Source: Lewinellaceae bacterium (GTDB lineage: Bacteria > Bacteroidota > Bacteroidia > Chitinophagales > Saprospiraceae). From it: a DNA stretch of 64,000 nt. Below, one piece after another: positions 50,088 to 59,722 of this stretch. A program made the translations under genes and the position numbers. Within the stretch, counting starts at the first letter, position 1. Each line of letters opens with the position of its first letter. The notes under the pieces were generated by a model, which made no database searches, had not been told where the DNA came from, and saw only the letters and a list, made by a program, of their open reading frames with translations. Location of the stretch: contig JACJYC010000017.1 in the NCBI GenBank assembly GCA_020636325.1, positions 1 to 64,000 of the forward strand, given 5' to 3'.

Positions 50088-52145
50088 ATGAGAAAATCAT
50101 CACCCGTCGTTTTTTTATTCGCTATTGCGCTGGTTATCCTGTCCGCTCAATGCCGCTCCGACAAGGCGCCGGAAGCCGAACAGCAAAAAGACCTGACCTC
50201 CGGGCTCTATCCGCAGTATATGGATACCACCGTCGCCCCGGGTGACAATTTCCAGCTGTACGTCAACGGCAACTGGATACAGGATACCGAAATCCCATCC
50301 GATAAATCCAGCTACGGCGTAATGTCCATCCTCAGCGACAATATCCAGGCCAATATCCGCGAAATCATTGAAGGAGCGGCTGAGATCAAGAGCACCGCCG
50401 GCACCGACGAGCAAAAGATCGGCGACCTGTACGCCTCTTACCTCGATACCGTCAGGCGGAATGAAACCGGCATCGCCCCGCTGATGAACGAATTCGAAAA
50501 GATCGACGCGTTGACCTCCAAAAAGGATTTACCCGCCTACTTTTCCTACGCCAACCGCGCGGGTTACACCGCTCCGTTCGCCTTTTTTGTCATGCCCGAC
50601 CTAAAGGAACCGAATACCAACGCCCTCTACTGCTGGCAGAACGGACTAGGCCTTCCGGACCGGGAATTCTACCTGAGCAAGGACGGCAAATTCCCCCAGA
50701 TCCGCACCGCCTACCAGGCGCATATCGCCAAAATGCTGGAACTGGCCGGCCTCAAGGATGCCGATAAAAAAGCCGCTGCCATCATGGCCCTGGAAACGAA
50801 AATGGCCGCCCAGCATATGAAAAAGGAAGAAACCCGGAATATTGAAGGGCTCTACAACCCCTTCCCCGCCGGTTCGCTGAGCACCGACCTGATGCCGGAT
50901 TTTGACTGGAGCGTCTTCCTGGCCGAAGCGGGCGTCCCGCAGGTGGAGACCCTGATCGTGACCATGCCGGAATACATGAAAGCCCTCAACGGCATCCTGA
51001 AATCCACGGACATGGATACCTGGAAAACCTACCTCAAATGGAGCGTGGTCAACGCTACGGCTTCCCGGCTCAGCATGGCCCTGGACCAGGAGCATTTCAA
51101 CTTCTACGGCAAGGTGCTGAGCGGTACCGAACAACCGTTGCCCATGTGGCACCGCGCCGTCGACGTCGTGAATGACAACCTGGGCGAAGTGGTCGGCAAG
51201 GTCTATGTCAAAAAACACTTCACGCCCGAAGCCAAAGCCAGGATGGAAGAACTGGTGGACAACCTGCTCAAGGCTTACGAGGCCAGCATCAAGGAACTGG
51301 ATTGGATGAGCGATACCACCAAACAAAAGGCGCTGGAAAAACTCAGCAAATTCAGGCCCAAAATCGGCTACCCGGATACCTGGAAGGACTACTCCGACGT
51401 TTCGATCCGCCGCGACGACCTCTTCGGCAATATCCGCTCCTGCACCGAGGCCGAGTATAAAAAGGAAATTGAAAAGGTGGGCAAACCCGTGGATAAAACC
51501 GAGTGGACCATGACGCCGCAAACCGTGAACGCGTACTACAACCCCACCGGCAATGAGATCGTCTTCCCGGCAGCCATTCTTCAGCCGCCCTATTTTGATA
51601 TGGACGCCGATGACGCGGTCAATTACGGCGCTATCGGCGGGGTCATCGGCCACGAGATCGGGCACGGCTTCGACGACCAGGGCAGCACCTTCGACGGCGA
51701 CGGCGCATTGAGCAACTGGTGGACCGATTCCGACCGCGAACGGTTCAAACAAAGGACCGCCATGCTGGTGGATCAGTACAACAGCTTTAAAGTCTTTGAC
51801 GACCTCAACGTGAACGGCGAATTCACCCTCGGCGAAAATATCGGCGACCTGGGCGGGCTCAGCATCGCGTTGAAAGCCTACAAAATGAGCCTCAACGGCC
51901 AGGATGCGCCGGTCATGGACGGCTTCACCGGCGTTCAGCGGGTATTCCTCGGCTGGGCCCAGGCCTGGCGGTCCAAGGCCCGGGAAGAAAACCTGCGGAT
52001 GATGGTCAGCACCAACCCGCACTCGCCGGCTGACTTCCGGGTCAACGGCGTCGTCCGGAATATCCCCGATTTCTACGAAGCATTCGGTGTAACACCGCAA
52101 AACACCTTGTACCTGGCGCCCGAAAACCGGGTCAAGATCTGGTAA
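50088..52145 (+). CDS. M13 family (neprilysin-like) metallopeptidase lipoprotein
   Basis: A protein of 685 residues with a lipobox near LSAQC (residue 22). The M13_N domain covers about 45-430, then the zinc domain: H522-E-I-G-H526 in GGVIGHEIGHGFDDQG, E583 in LGENIGDLGG as third ligand, and NAYYNPTGNEIVFPAAILQP upstream. All catalytic residues are present. A periplasmic or surface oligopeptidase, common in Bacteroidota. Confidence 0.92.
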   Translation: MRKSSPVVFLFAIALVILSAQCRSDKAPEAEQQKDLTSGLYPQYMDTTVAPGDNFQLYVNGNWIQDTEIPSDKSSYGVMSILSDNIQANIREIIEGAAEIKSTAGTDEQKIGDLYASYLDTVRRNETGIAPLMNEFEKIDALTSKKDLPAYFSYANRAGYTAPFAFFVMPDLKEPNTNALYCWQNGLGLPDREFYLSKDGKFPQIRTAYQAHIAKMLELAGLKDADKKAAAIMALETKMAAQHMKKEETRNIEGLYNPFPAGSLSTDLMPDFDWSVFLAEAGVPQVETLIVTMPEYMKALNGILKSTDMDTWKTYLKWSVVNATASRLSMALDQEHFNFYGKVLSGTEQPLPMWHRAVDVVNDNLGEVVGKVYVKKHFTPEAKARMEELVDNLLKAYEASIKELDWMSDTTKQKALEKLSKFRPKIGYPDTWKDYSDVSIRRDDLFGNIRSCTEAEYKKEIEKVGKPVDKTEWTMTPQTVNAYYNPTGNEIVFPAAILQPPYFDMDADDAVNYGAIGGVIGHEIGHGFDDQGSTFDGDGALSNWWTDSDRERFKQRTAMLVDQYNSFKVFDDLNVNGEFTLGENIGDLGGLSIALKAYKMSLNGQDAPVMDGFTGVQRVFLGWAQAWRSKAREENLRMMVSTNPHSPADFRVNGVVRNIPDFYEAFGVTPQNTLYLAPENRVKIW

Positions 52146-52175
52146 TTTGTCAACTTAAATACGAATACCGACGCG

Positions 52176-52838
52176 ATGAACAAGATCAAAATCCATACCC
52201 TGTTGTCCGGAATATTGCTCTCGATCTCATCCTTATTGTGGGGCCAGAACGCGGGCCGGTTCCAGGGCGAAGTGGATGCGCTCAACCAACTGGAACGCCA
52301 TTTCTCACCCGATGACCGGATCTGCCTGTTCACGGGCAGTTCCAGCATCCGGATGTGGAAGGACGTGCAGGCGTATTTCCCGGAGAAAAAGGTGGTCAAT
52401 ACCGGATTCGGCGGCTCTACCATGAGCGACCTGCTCTATTACGCCGACGACCTGATCCTGAAATACAAACCCGCGCAGGTGTTCATCTACGAAGGCGACA
52501 ACGACATCGCCGGCAAGATCCGGGCCGGCAGGATCATGAAAACCACCCGCGAGCTCATTGAAAAGATCAGGGGGCAATTGCCTGAGGCCGATATCGTCCT
52601 GATCTCGCCCAAGCCCAGCCTGGCCAGGTGGTCGATGCAGAAAAAATACCTGCGGCTGAACCGGAAGATGGCGCGCTATGCCGGACACGAACCCAATATG
52701 GCCTTTGCCAGCGTCTGGAATATCATGCTCGATGAAACGGGCGCGCCCCGCAAGGATATTTTCCTGGAAGACGGGCTGCACATGAACAAGACGGGCTACG
52801 ATTTGTGGGCCGGCGTGATCGGTGGTTTCATAAAATAA
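52176..52838 (+). CDS. SGNH/GDSL-family esterase, exported
   Basis: A protein of 220 residues with a signal peptide (to SLLWGQ). Block I is FTGSSSIRMW with the nucleophile Ser, block III IYEGDNDIAGK (Asn), and block V DGLHMNKTGYDLW (Asp, His). The family removes acyl groups from sugars, phospholipids or peptidoglycan. It is 30 bases downstream of the M13 gene. Confidence 0.86.
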   Translation: MNKIKIHTLLSGILLSISSLLWGQNAGRFQGEVDALNQLERHFSPDDRICLFTGSSSIRMWKDVQAYFPEKKVVNTGFGGSTMSDLLYYADDLILKYKPAQVFIYEGDNDIAGKIRAGRIMKTTRELIEKIRGQLPEADIVLISPKPSLARWSMQKKYLRLNRKMARYAGHEPNMAFASVWNIMLDETGAPRKDIFLEDGLHMNKTGYDLWAGVIGGFIK

Positions 52839-52868
52839 TGATGAAGTAACGCATCAAAGTTATTCACC

Positions 52869-54866
52869 ATGCAAATGCCTCTTCTGCAGGATATCGCCCT
52901 GCTGCTGGGGCTGGCGGTCTTTGTACTGCTGGCTTTTCAGCGCATGAAAATCCCGACCATCATCGGGTTTCTGGTGACCGGCATGATCGCGGGCCCCTAC
53001 GGGTTCGGCCTGGTACACGGCGGCCACGACGTAGAGATCCTGGCCGAGATCGGCGTGATCCTGCTCCTGTTCATTATCGGCATGGAATTTTCCCTGAAAA
53101 CCCTGCAGCAGATCAAAAATGCCGTCCTGATCGGCGGCGCCATCCAGGTGGGGTTGACCATAGGGCTGACGGCGGTCCTGACGAACGTGCTGGGTTTTTC
53201 CTGGCCCGAAGCCGTATTTGCCGGTTTTCTGTTCTCGCTGAGCAGTACGGCCATCGTCATGAAGGTCCTGCAGGAAAAAGGGGAGGTACACAGCCCGCAC
53301 GGCAAGATAGCCCTCGCCATCCTCATTTTCCAGGACATCATTGTCGTGCCGATGATGCTGGCTGCGCCGCTGATGGCCGGCAAATCCGCCAATATCGGCG
53401 CCGAGCTGGCCTGGATGCTGGCCAAGGCCGCGGGCGTGATCGCGGTAGTCCTGCTGGCAGCGCGGTACATCACCCCTACCCTGCTGTATCAGGTGGCCAA
53501 AACAAAGAACAAGGAACTGTTCCTGATGACGATCCTGGTCATCTGTTTTTCCGCTGCTTTTCTGACCTCCTTTGCAGGTTTGTCGCTGGCGCTCGGCGCA
53601 TTCATTGCCGGGCTGGTGATCTCGGAGTCGGAATACAGCCACCAGGCTACGGGCAATATCCTGCCCTTCCGGGAGGTATTCGCCAGCATTTTCTTCATTT
53701 CCATCGGCATGCTGCTCGACCTCCGGTTTCTGGTCAACCACCTGCCGGTCATCCTGGGCTTGACCGCAGCTGTACTGGCCGGAAAATTCCTGGCCGCATC
53801 TGCAGCCGGCCTGGTGTTGAAGTACCCCGCCAGGGTAGCCTTCCAGGGCGGCCTGGCCTTGTTTCAGGTCGGGGAATTCGCCTTCATCCTTTCGCGGGTG
53901 GGGCTCGATAACGGGTTGATCAACCCGGAGGTCAACCAGTACTTCCTGTCGATCTCCATCATTTCGATGGCTGTCACGCCGTTTGTGCTGCCCCGGTCGG
54001 AATCCATCGCCTGCCGCATCCTGAACCTGCCGATCACGCAAAGGCTGAACGCGCTGGGTCAGAAATATAACCCGCTGACCAATGAGGCCGATATCCGGGA
54101 AATGGAAGACCACCTGGTGATCATCGGTTACGGGATCAACGGCCGCAACGTGGCCCGCGCCGCGCGATTTGCCAATATCCCCTATACGATCATCGAGCTC
54201 AACGCACAGACCGTGCGGCAGGAACGCGCCAACGGCGAAGCCATTGTCTTCGGCGACGCGGTCCATTCCATCATTCTCGAACACGTCAATATCCACAAGG
54301 CCCGCATAGCGGTGGTCGCCATTTCCGACCCGGTGGCCACCAAGACCATCATCGGCAATATCCGCGGCCTTTCGCAAAGCATCCACCTGATCATCCGCAC
54401 CCGGACCATCGGCGAGATCAGCGACCATATCCGGCTCGGCGCCGACGAGGTGATCCCGGAGGAATTTGAAACCAGCATCGAGATCTTCACCCGGGTTTTG
54501 CACAAATACCTCATCCCGGACGGCGACATCCAGGAGGTGATCCATGAGATCAGATCCGATAATTACGAAATGTTCTGTTCCGACAAGGCCGTCCCCGCTC
54601 AGCCGCGCCGCCGGTCCCCGCTTGCACCGGTAAACGTGACCTCTCTCCGGGTTTCGCGCGAACAAGGCGGCCTGCTGGGGCGAAGCATGGCCGAAAACCG
54701 GATCCGGAACAATTACAATATCCAGGTCATCGGCATCCACCGCGACGGCGATTACCTGGAGGACATCTCCCCCGATACCCGGATCGAAATGGGCGACCTG
54801 CTGTACGTGGCCGGGAAATCGGAGGATATTCGTACCTTTGAACAAGCTGTTTGCGGATTGCAATAA
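52869..54866 (+). CDS. CPA2 cation:proton antiporter with TrkA domains (KefB-like)
   Basis: A protein of 665 residues. About 13 helices of the Na_H_exchanger fold (GLAVFVLLAFQRMKIPTIIG; AGFLFSLSSTAIVMKVLQEK) occupy residues 1-385. A TrkA_N Rossmann domain starts near 415 (DHLVIIGYGINGRNVARAAR) and a TrkA_C domain ends the protein (VTSLRVSREQGGLLGRSMAE). It exports K+ or Na+ in exchange for protons, gated by nucleotide binding. Confidence 0.9.
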   Translation: MQMPLLQDIALLLGLAVFVLLAFQRMKIPTIIGFLVTGMIAGPYGFGLVHGGHDVEILAEIGVILLLFIIGMEFSLKTLQQIKNAVLIGGAIQVGLTIGLTAVLTNVLGFSWPEAVFAGFLFSLSSTAIVMKVLQEKGEVHSPHGKIALAILIFQDIIVVPMMLAAPLMAGKSANIGAELAWMLAKAAGVIAVVLLAARYITPTLLYQVAKTKNKELFLMTILVICFSAAFLTSFAGLSLALGAFIAGLVISESEYSHQATGNILPFREVFASIFFISIGMLLDLRFLVNHLPVILGLTAAVLAGKFLAASAAGLVLKYPARVAFQGGLALFQVGEFAFILSRVGLDNGLINPEVNQYFLSISIISMAVTPFVLPRSESIACRILNLPITQRLNALGQKYNPLTNEADIREMEDHLVIIGYGINGRNVARAARFANIPYTIIELNAQTVRQERANGEAIVFGDAVHSIILEHVNIHKARIAVVAISDPVATKTIIGNIRGLSQSIHLIIRTRTIGEISDHIRLGADEVIPEEFETSIEIFTRVLHKYLIPDGDIQEVIHEIRSDNYEMFCSDKAVPAQPRRRSPLAPVNVTSLRVSREQGGLLGRSMAENRIRNNYNIQVIGIHRDGDYLEDISPDTRIEMGDLLYVAGKSEDIRTFEQAVCGLQ

Positions 54867-54901
54867 CCCGCAGGTATCGGTCCAAAATCACAATATTAAA
54901 A

Positions 54902-55165
54902 ATGGAAGAGGGAAACGAATTGATCGTCAGAGACTGGCTGGCCATCGAGCGCACCAAGCTGGCCAACGAACGCACCTTTTTAGCTTATTTCCGGACGGCG
55001 ATCGTCCTGTTCGGCACCGGGATGGGGATCATCAAGATCGAATTGTTCTCCGAACTGGAGGCTTTCGGCATCGCCTTGTCCATTATGGCTCCGATCATAA
55101 TGGCCGTCGGCGTCGTGCGCCTGTTTCACGTCAAAAGCGTGATTAAAAAGCACTACAAGGTATAA
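54902..55165 (+). CDS. DUF202 (YidH-like) membrane protein
   Basis: A protein of 87 residues starting at MEEGNELIVRDWLAIER; the longer frame overlaps the antiporter. The DUF202 signature LANERTFLAYFRTAIVLFG is followed by two to three helices. Function of the family unknown. It lies 35 bases after the antiporter and may be coexpressed with it. Confidence 0.85.
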   Translation: MEEGNELIVRDWLAIERTKLANERTFLAYFRTAIVLFGTGMGIIKIELFSELEAFGIALSIMAPIIMAVGVVRLFHVKSVIKKHYKV

Positions 55166-55202
55166 GGCCGCCTGCCCGACCGGGCCAGTCAGAACTAATT
55201 CT

Positions 55203-55235
55203 TTTGTTTTATATCTAAAAAAAATCATACATTTA
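55203..55235 (+). promoter_or_regulatory. Promoter TTTG-N21-TACATTTA
   Basis: TTTG at 55203-55206 and TACATTTA at 55228-55235 fit the consensus with one mismatch, about 70 bases before the ATG at 55308. Confidence 0.4.
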
Positions 55236-55307
55236 TACGCGAAATCGGCGTCATTTTGCCAGATATAACGCCGGATACCTACTGATACGCAATAAAATAA
55301 CCCGTTT

Positions 55308-57674
55308 ATGACAAGCAAGAGAAAATCACTAACCTTGCTGGCGGCTTTCCTGCTCCTCGCAGGCATGCTTCCGGCACAATCCTTCCGTACCCTCCTCAAC
55401 CGGGCCAACAAAGCCTACGAAATCCACGCTTACAACGTCGCCATCAATGATTATCTCGGCGCCCTGCAAAAACGGCAGGATGACGTGGAAGCCCTGAGCA
55501 AGGTAGCGGATTGTTACCGGCACCTCAACCAAATGGACGAAGCCAAAACGTACTACGCCCGCGCTACCCGCGTCAAAGGGGTGGCCAAGGAAGCGGTCTT
55601 CCAATACGCCCAGACCCTCAAATCGCTGGGGCTTTACGATGAGGCCAAACAGTGGTTCCTGCTGTATGCCCGCGATTACGAAGCCGCCACCGGCAACCTC
55701 TTCGCCCAAAGCTGCGATTTCGCCAAGACCCAGATGAGCGTCAACTCAGCCTATACGGTCACCAACGAATACATCAATACTTCTTCCTCGGAATTCGGCC
55801 CCGCTTTTTACGGCAACCAAAGCGTCGTCTTTTCTTCGGCGCGGACGGATATCCAGCGGTCCGGACAATTTCAGGGCAAGATCAACAACCAGTTGTTCAT
55901 GGCCACGATCGGCGGCCGGGGCTACCTCGAATCCCCTGTTTTTCTGAAGAGCAGCGCCAAGAACGAGTTCAACGAAGGCCCGGTTTCCTATTCACCGGAC
56001 GGGCAGTTTGTCGCCTATACCAAAAACAACTTCGTGGACGGCACCCGCCAGATCCCCTCCAGCGGCATGGAGCTGAGCATCTACCTGGCCCGCGTCGGCC
56101 CCAGCGGCGACTGGCTGGACATGCAGCCTTTCCCGTTCAACGGATCGGATTACTCCACGGGGTATCCGTGTTTTGCCCCCGACGGCAACTCCCTTTACTT
56201 TGCCTCCAACCGCCCCGACGGCTTCGGCGGCTACGATATCTATGTGTCCTACAAGGTCGGCCAGTCGTGGAGCACGCCCGAAAACCTCGGGCCGGTCGTG
56301 AACTCGGCGGGCGATGAGATCTCGCCGTATTACGACGGCACATCGCTGTTCTTTTCCTCCGACTGGCACCAGGGCCTCGGCGGTTTCGACGTCTTCCGGG
56401 CCGAATCCTCCGGCAACCGCTGGGTCAGGATCTTCCACCTGGGTAACGGCGTGAACACGCCCCGTGACGACTACGGTTTCATCTATGACAGTTTCCGCAA
56501 CCTGGGTTACCTGGTTTCCAACCGTTTGGGCGGCCGGGGATCGGAAGACATCTACCGGCTCAACCGGTCGGCTGACAATATCGTCCTGCGGGTCACGAAC
56601 GCTTCCGACGGCACGCCGATCTCCGGCGCTACGGTCGACTTCAGCGCCTGCGGAGAAAATGCCTACCAGACCGATGCCAACGGCGTGTATACCTTCCAGG
56701 CCGTGCAAGGGTTGAACTGCCGCGTAACGGTGACCAAGGACGGCTATCTCTCCGCCTCTTTCGACCTGAACTCCACGGGAGCGAGCCAGAGCCGGGAATA
56801 CAGCGTTGCCCTGAGCAAACAAGGGGAATCCTATCCCGGAAAGATCGTGAACTACACGACCCGCGCCCCGATCGAAGGCGTACTGGTGATCGCCACCAAC
56901 CGGATTACCGGCGCGCAGCTCCAGGCCCAGACCGATCGCAACGGCGACTATTTCCTGGCCCTGAGCCCCTATTCTTCCTACGACCTTCGCTTTTCCAGCC
57001 CCGGTTACAAGGAACTGAATTTCTCTGTGGACACCGAAAGCGGCCTGGACCGGACCATCCTGGGCGTGATCTCCATGCTGCCCGCAACGGCAGTTCCCGG
57101 CGTTCCGGATACCGGCAACCCGGATATTCCCTCGTCGCCGGGTCAGCCTGACCTGCAAACGGGTTTTGCCGTCCAGGTAGCCGCCATCAGTTCGCCCAGC
57201 CTCGATCAGTTCGCCGACCTGGCCAGCCTGGGCAATGTCTACTACGCCGAACAGGCCGGTCGCTACAAGATCAGGGTCGGCGTATATCCCACCCGTGAGG
57301 AAGCGGAAAATGCCCTGCGGTCGGCCAAGGCCAAAGGTTACCCGACCTCCTTCATCGTCAAGGAAGAAGGCGGCGGCCCCGGAGTGGTCAGCGGCCCGGC
57401 AACCACCAGCAAATCACCGGCCGCTACAGCGGGTTCCGGCGCCTACAAGGTCCAATTGGCAGCTTATTCCAACCCCAAGAACTTCGATCCGTCGAGGATA
57501 TCCTACCTCGGTCCGATCGAGGAAGGGAAAAAAGGTAAACTGACCGTCAAGTACATCGGCGGCTTCTCCACGCTGGACGATGCCCAGCGGGCCGTGTCTG
57601 TAGCCAGGGCTGCCGGGTTTGATACGGCGTTTGTGGTGGTGGAGGAGAATGGGGTGTTGAAGCCTGTAAAGTGA
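55308..57674 (+). CDS. PorE-like TPR-PD40 envelope protein ending in two SPOR domains
   Basis: A protein of 788 residues with a signal peptide (to MLPAQ). TPR-like helices (25-135), then a PD40/WD40-like propeller (about 150-410: YSPDGQFVAYTKN; CFAPDGNSLYFASNRPDG; YYDGTSLFFSSDWHQGLGG), then two CarboxypepD_reg-type Ig folds (NASDGTPISGATVDFSA; NYTTRAPIEGVLVIATN), a Pro/Ser linker, and two SPOR-like repeats (TGFAVQVAAISSPSLDQFAD; AYKVQLAAYSNPKNFDPSRI). T9SS PorE and related proteins share the TPR-propeller-CRD order but end in an OmpA domain. SPOR also binds peptidoglycan (denuded glycans), so this looks like a variant anchor. Confidence 0.85.
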   Translation: MTSKRKSLTLLAAFLLLAGMLPAQSFRTLLNRANKAYEIHAYNVAINDYLGALQKRQDDVEALSKVADCYRHLNQMDEAKTYYARATRVKGVAKEAVFQYAQTLKSLGLYDEAKQWFLLYARDYEAATGNLFAQSCDFAKTQMSVNSAYTVTNEYINTSSSEFGPAFYGNQSVVFSSARTDIQRSGQFQGKINNQLFMATIGGRGYLESPVFLKSSAKNEFNEGPVSYSPDGQFVAYTKNNFVDGTRQIPSSGMELSIYLARVGPSGDWLDMQPFPFNGSDYSTGYPCFAPDGNSLYFASNRPDGFGGYDIYVSYKVGQSWSTPENLGPVVNSAGDEISPYYDGTSLFFSSDWHQGLGGFDVFRAESSGNRWVRIFHLGNGVNTPRDDYGFIYDSFRNLGYLVSNRLGGRGSEDIYRLNRSADNIVLRVTNASDGTPISGATVDFSACGENAYQTDANGVYTFQAVQGLNCRVTVTKDGYLSASFDLNSTGASQSREYSVALSKQGESYPGKIVNYTTRAPIEGVLVIATNRITGAQLQAQTDRNGDYFLALSPYSSYDLRFSSPGYKELNFSVDTESGLDRTILGVISMLPATAVPGVPDTGNPDIPSSPGQPDLQTGFAVQVAAISSPSLDQFADLASLGNVYYAEQAGRYKIRVGVYPTREEAENALRSAKAKGYPTSFIVKEEGGGPGVVSGPATTSKSPAATAGSGAYKVQLAAYSNPKNFDPSRISYLGPIEEGKKGKLTVKYIGGFSTLDDAQRAVSVARAAGFDTAFVVVEENGVLKPVK

Positions 57675-57812
57675 TGATGCTGGATGCTGGATGCTAGATA
57701 CTTGATACTAGATACTAGATGCTGGATGCTAGATGCTTGATACTAGATGCTAGATACTTGATGCTGGATGCTAGATGCTGGATGCTGGATACTTGATACT
57801 AGATGCTGGATG
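57674..57812. repeat. Tandem heptamer array GATRCTN
   Basis: About 18 consecutive heptamers of the form GATGCTG, GATGCTA, GATACTT or GATACTA, directly after the PorE-like stop. Complementary heptamers (CAGTATC, CAGCATC) lie beyond the next gene at 58379-58430. Confidence 0.85.
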
Positions 57813-57972
57813 GGGCATCGGCGTGGTGGCTGGTTGACGCTGAAGACTGCCAACTGTCCCAAAGGGATTTCTATGGAGCCAACTGAAAGACTGGATACCG
57901 GATATTTTTTGGTTGATGTTGGGATCCGGTGGTTGGATATTTGATTTTGCGCTAACTCTGAATACCTACAAA

Positions 57973-58347
57973 ATGAGCTACAAATCATTGGAAATCTGGC
58001 GATTATCCAGAGATATTTCTATTGCCGTCCATCGGATGACTTTGGAAAAACTGCCAGATTTTGAAATTTATGAAACAGGCCGGCAAATCCGAAAATCGGC
58101 GAAAACGGTGAGATCCTGTATTGTTGAAGGGTACGGCAGGCGAAAATACAAAGGGGATTGGATCAAATTTCTGGTTTATTCCCTATCCTCCAACGATGAG
58201 ACATTGGATCACCTGGAAACGTTGTTTGAGACAAGATCCCTGGACGACAAGGATTTGTACGATAAGCTCCACGAAATGATTGTCATTCTTGGGAAAAAGC
58301 TCAACAAATTCCTGCAATCCGTTGAACGCCAGCATTTGACCGGATGA
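57973..58347 (+). CDS. Four-helix bundle (S23/IVP-type) protein
   Basis: A protein of 124 residues starting at MSYKSLEIWRLSRDISI. It matches the four-helix-bundle family named for the 23S rRNA intervening-sequence protein (IWRLSRDISIAVHRMTLEKL; GRQIRKSAKTVRSCIVEGYG; LDHLETLFETRSLDDKDLYD). The same fold is used by Avd of diversity-generating retroelements, but no reverse transcriptase is near. The family is multicopy in Bacteroidota, of unknown function, with a basic face suited to nucleic-acid binding. It is AT-richer than its neighbours and flanked by opposed heptamer arrays. Confidence 0.87.
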   Translation: MSYKSLEIWRLSRDISIAVHRMTLEKLPDFEIYETGRQIRKSAKTVRSCIVEGYGRRKYKGDWIKFLVYSLSSNDETLDHLETLFETRSLDDKDLYDKLHEMIVILGKKLNKFLQSVERQHLTG

Positions 58348-58378
58348 ATCCGAAATACCGCCGCCTCCGATCAGTTTG

Positions 58379-58430
58379 CCAGTATCCAGTATCCAGTCAC
58401 CAGCATCCAGTCACCAGTATCCAGCATCCC
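58379..58430. repeat. Tandem heptamers CAGYAYC, inverse of the upstream array
   Basis: Seven heptamers of the form CAGTATC, CAGTCAC or CAGCATC, complementary in orientation to the GATRCTN array at 57674-57812, with the S23-type gene between them. Confidence 0.8.
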
Positions 58431-58478
58431 CCGTCCGCCATAGCTCCTCAAGAGCGAAGGCGTGGAAGCATCCAGCTC

Positions 58479-59129
58479 TCACTTCCAAGGTCCTTGCATC
58501 AGATTATCCAAAATCACCGGGAACAGCACCGGTTTGAACAACAGGATCGACAGCAGGATGAAGGCCAATCCGTATACGGCGCCCCAGAAGTGGGCGTTGT
58601 GGCCTATGTTGTCGCCCCCTCTTTTGTCCATATAAGAGGAATACAGGAGGTACAACACGCCGAAGACAATGGCGGGGACGGGCGGGAAAACAAACCATTC
58701 CCAGGGCGCAAACAGGATATAGGCAAAAACCAGCGCCGAAGTAGCGCCGGAAGCCCCAAGAGCGGCATATCCGTAATTGTTGCGGTACCTGAAATAGGAA
58801 GGAAGGGAAGCCATAGCGATGGCCGACAAATAGAAAATGATATAGGCCAGGTGGCCCAGGTCGCCGAAGATGTAGTCGAACATGCCTTCGGCGATCTGGC
58901 CAAACTGGTACAATACAAACATGTTGATGAACAAGTGCCCCCAATCGGAATGGATAAAGCCGGAACTGATGAACCGGTACCATTCTCCCTGGTTCTGGAT
59001 TGTAACCGGGTGAAAAAGGAGTTTCGCTTTGAACTCAGGGTTGTTGAAGGCCTGGTACGAGATAATTCCCGTCAGCACTACCAAAATGATCGTGATCATT
59101 CTCCAGCGTTTGTGATTTTTAAGGATCAC
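58479..59129 (-). CDS. Rhomboid-family intramembrane serine protease
   Basis: A protein of 216 residues with six helices. The catalytic Ser is in LGASGATSALVFAY and His in GHNAHFWGAVYG. HSDWGHLFINMFVLYQFG corresponds to the HxxxN oxyanion region. It cleaves membrane-spanning substrates inside the bilayer. The start could also be the Met ten residues later. Confidence 0.88.
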   Translation of the reverse strand: MILKNHKRWRMITIILVVLTGIISYQAFNNPEFKAKLLFHPVTIQNQGEWYRFISSGFIHSDWGHLFINMFVLYQFGQIAEGMFDYIFGDLGHLAYIIFYLSAIAMASLPSYFRYRNNYGYAALGASGATSALVFAYILFAPWEWFVFPPVPAIVFGVLYLLYSSYMDKRGGDNIGHNAHFWGAVYGLAFILLSILLFKPVLFPVILDNLMQGPWK

Positions 59130-59230
59130 AAATGAACGAATTTTCGATCAAGGGGTAAAAAAAATATGCCGTTTAGGGCCAATATTTCGGCAAGCGGCCG
59201 ATTAAAGGCATCGACCGGCCGCCGCGTTTA

Positions 59231-59722
59231 TCAGGAATTGCGGTGAAATACCACTGATTTTTTGAGGTCTTCCAGCAGCACTTCCCGGCCTTTATCCACA
59301 TCGATCTCCATGGTCACGTAGGTATCTTTCAGGCGCCAGATCCGGAAGAACCGGGTCTCATTGCCCACCTGCATGGTCACATCGCCCTGGTCGCCATCCA
59401 AGTGGCTTTCCACGGTCTTCACCTCCGGGTTTTCGCGAACAGCAGCCTCAAAATTGAAATAGTAAATGTCCTCAAGGCTCCAGTTCATGACATTGAACGA
59501 ACCGAACACAGCCACCCGGCCGGCGCCGTCGAAGGTAGGCAGGGTGATGCCGTCGCCGTTGTCCGCCTCAACTGCAGCGGAGAAATATTTTTCGGGATAT
59601 TCGATGCAAAAATCATAACGGGCGTTGCAATAGACCTTGTTATCTTCCGCAACCCCCGCATCGCCCTGTTTGATCACAAACGGGAAAAGGGCAATCAGCA
59701 AAAAATTAATCAGGAATTTCAT
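59231..59722 (-). CDS. Exported hypothetical protein
   Basis: A protein of 163 residues with a signal peptide (to VIKQGDA). The mature region (CNARYDFCIEYPEKYFSAAV; SFNVMNWSLEDIYYFNFEAA) resembles a PsbP/MOG1-like alpha-beta sandwich found in many small exported proteins, but this is weak. It has two Cys. No neighbour suggests a role. Confidence 0.65.
   Translation of the reverse strand: MKFLINFLLIALFPFVIKQGDAGVAEDNKVYCNARYDFCIEYPEKYFSAAVEADNGDGITLPTFDGAGRVAVFGSFNVMNWSLEDIYYFNFEAAVRENPEVKTVESHLDGDQGDVTMQVGNETRFFRIWRLKDTYVTMEIDVDKGREVLLEDLKKSVVFHRNS

Noticed and set aside
50646..52100. 484-codon minus-strand frame opposite the M13 peptidase
   Set aside because: Antisense to a well-supported metallopeptidase; composition typical of shadow frames.
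52860..54863. 667-codon open frame on the minus strand opposite the antiporter
   Set aside because: It is antisense to a clear CPA2/TrkA protein, is rich in His, Asp, Gln and Arg, and has no domain. It is a GC-driven shadow.
57973..58347. Diversity-generating retroelement accessory protein (Avd)
   Set aside because: The fold family is shared, but there is no reverse transcriptase, template repeat or variable repeat in the window. The S23-type assignment is sufficient.
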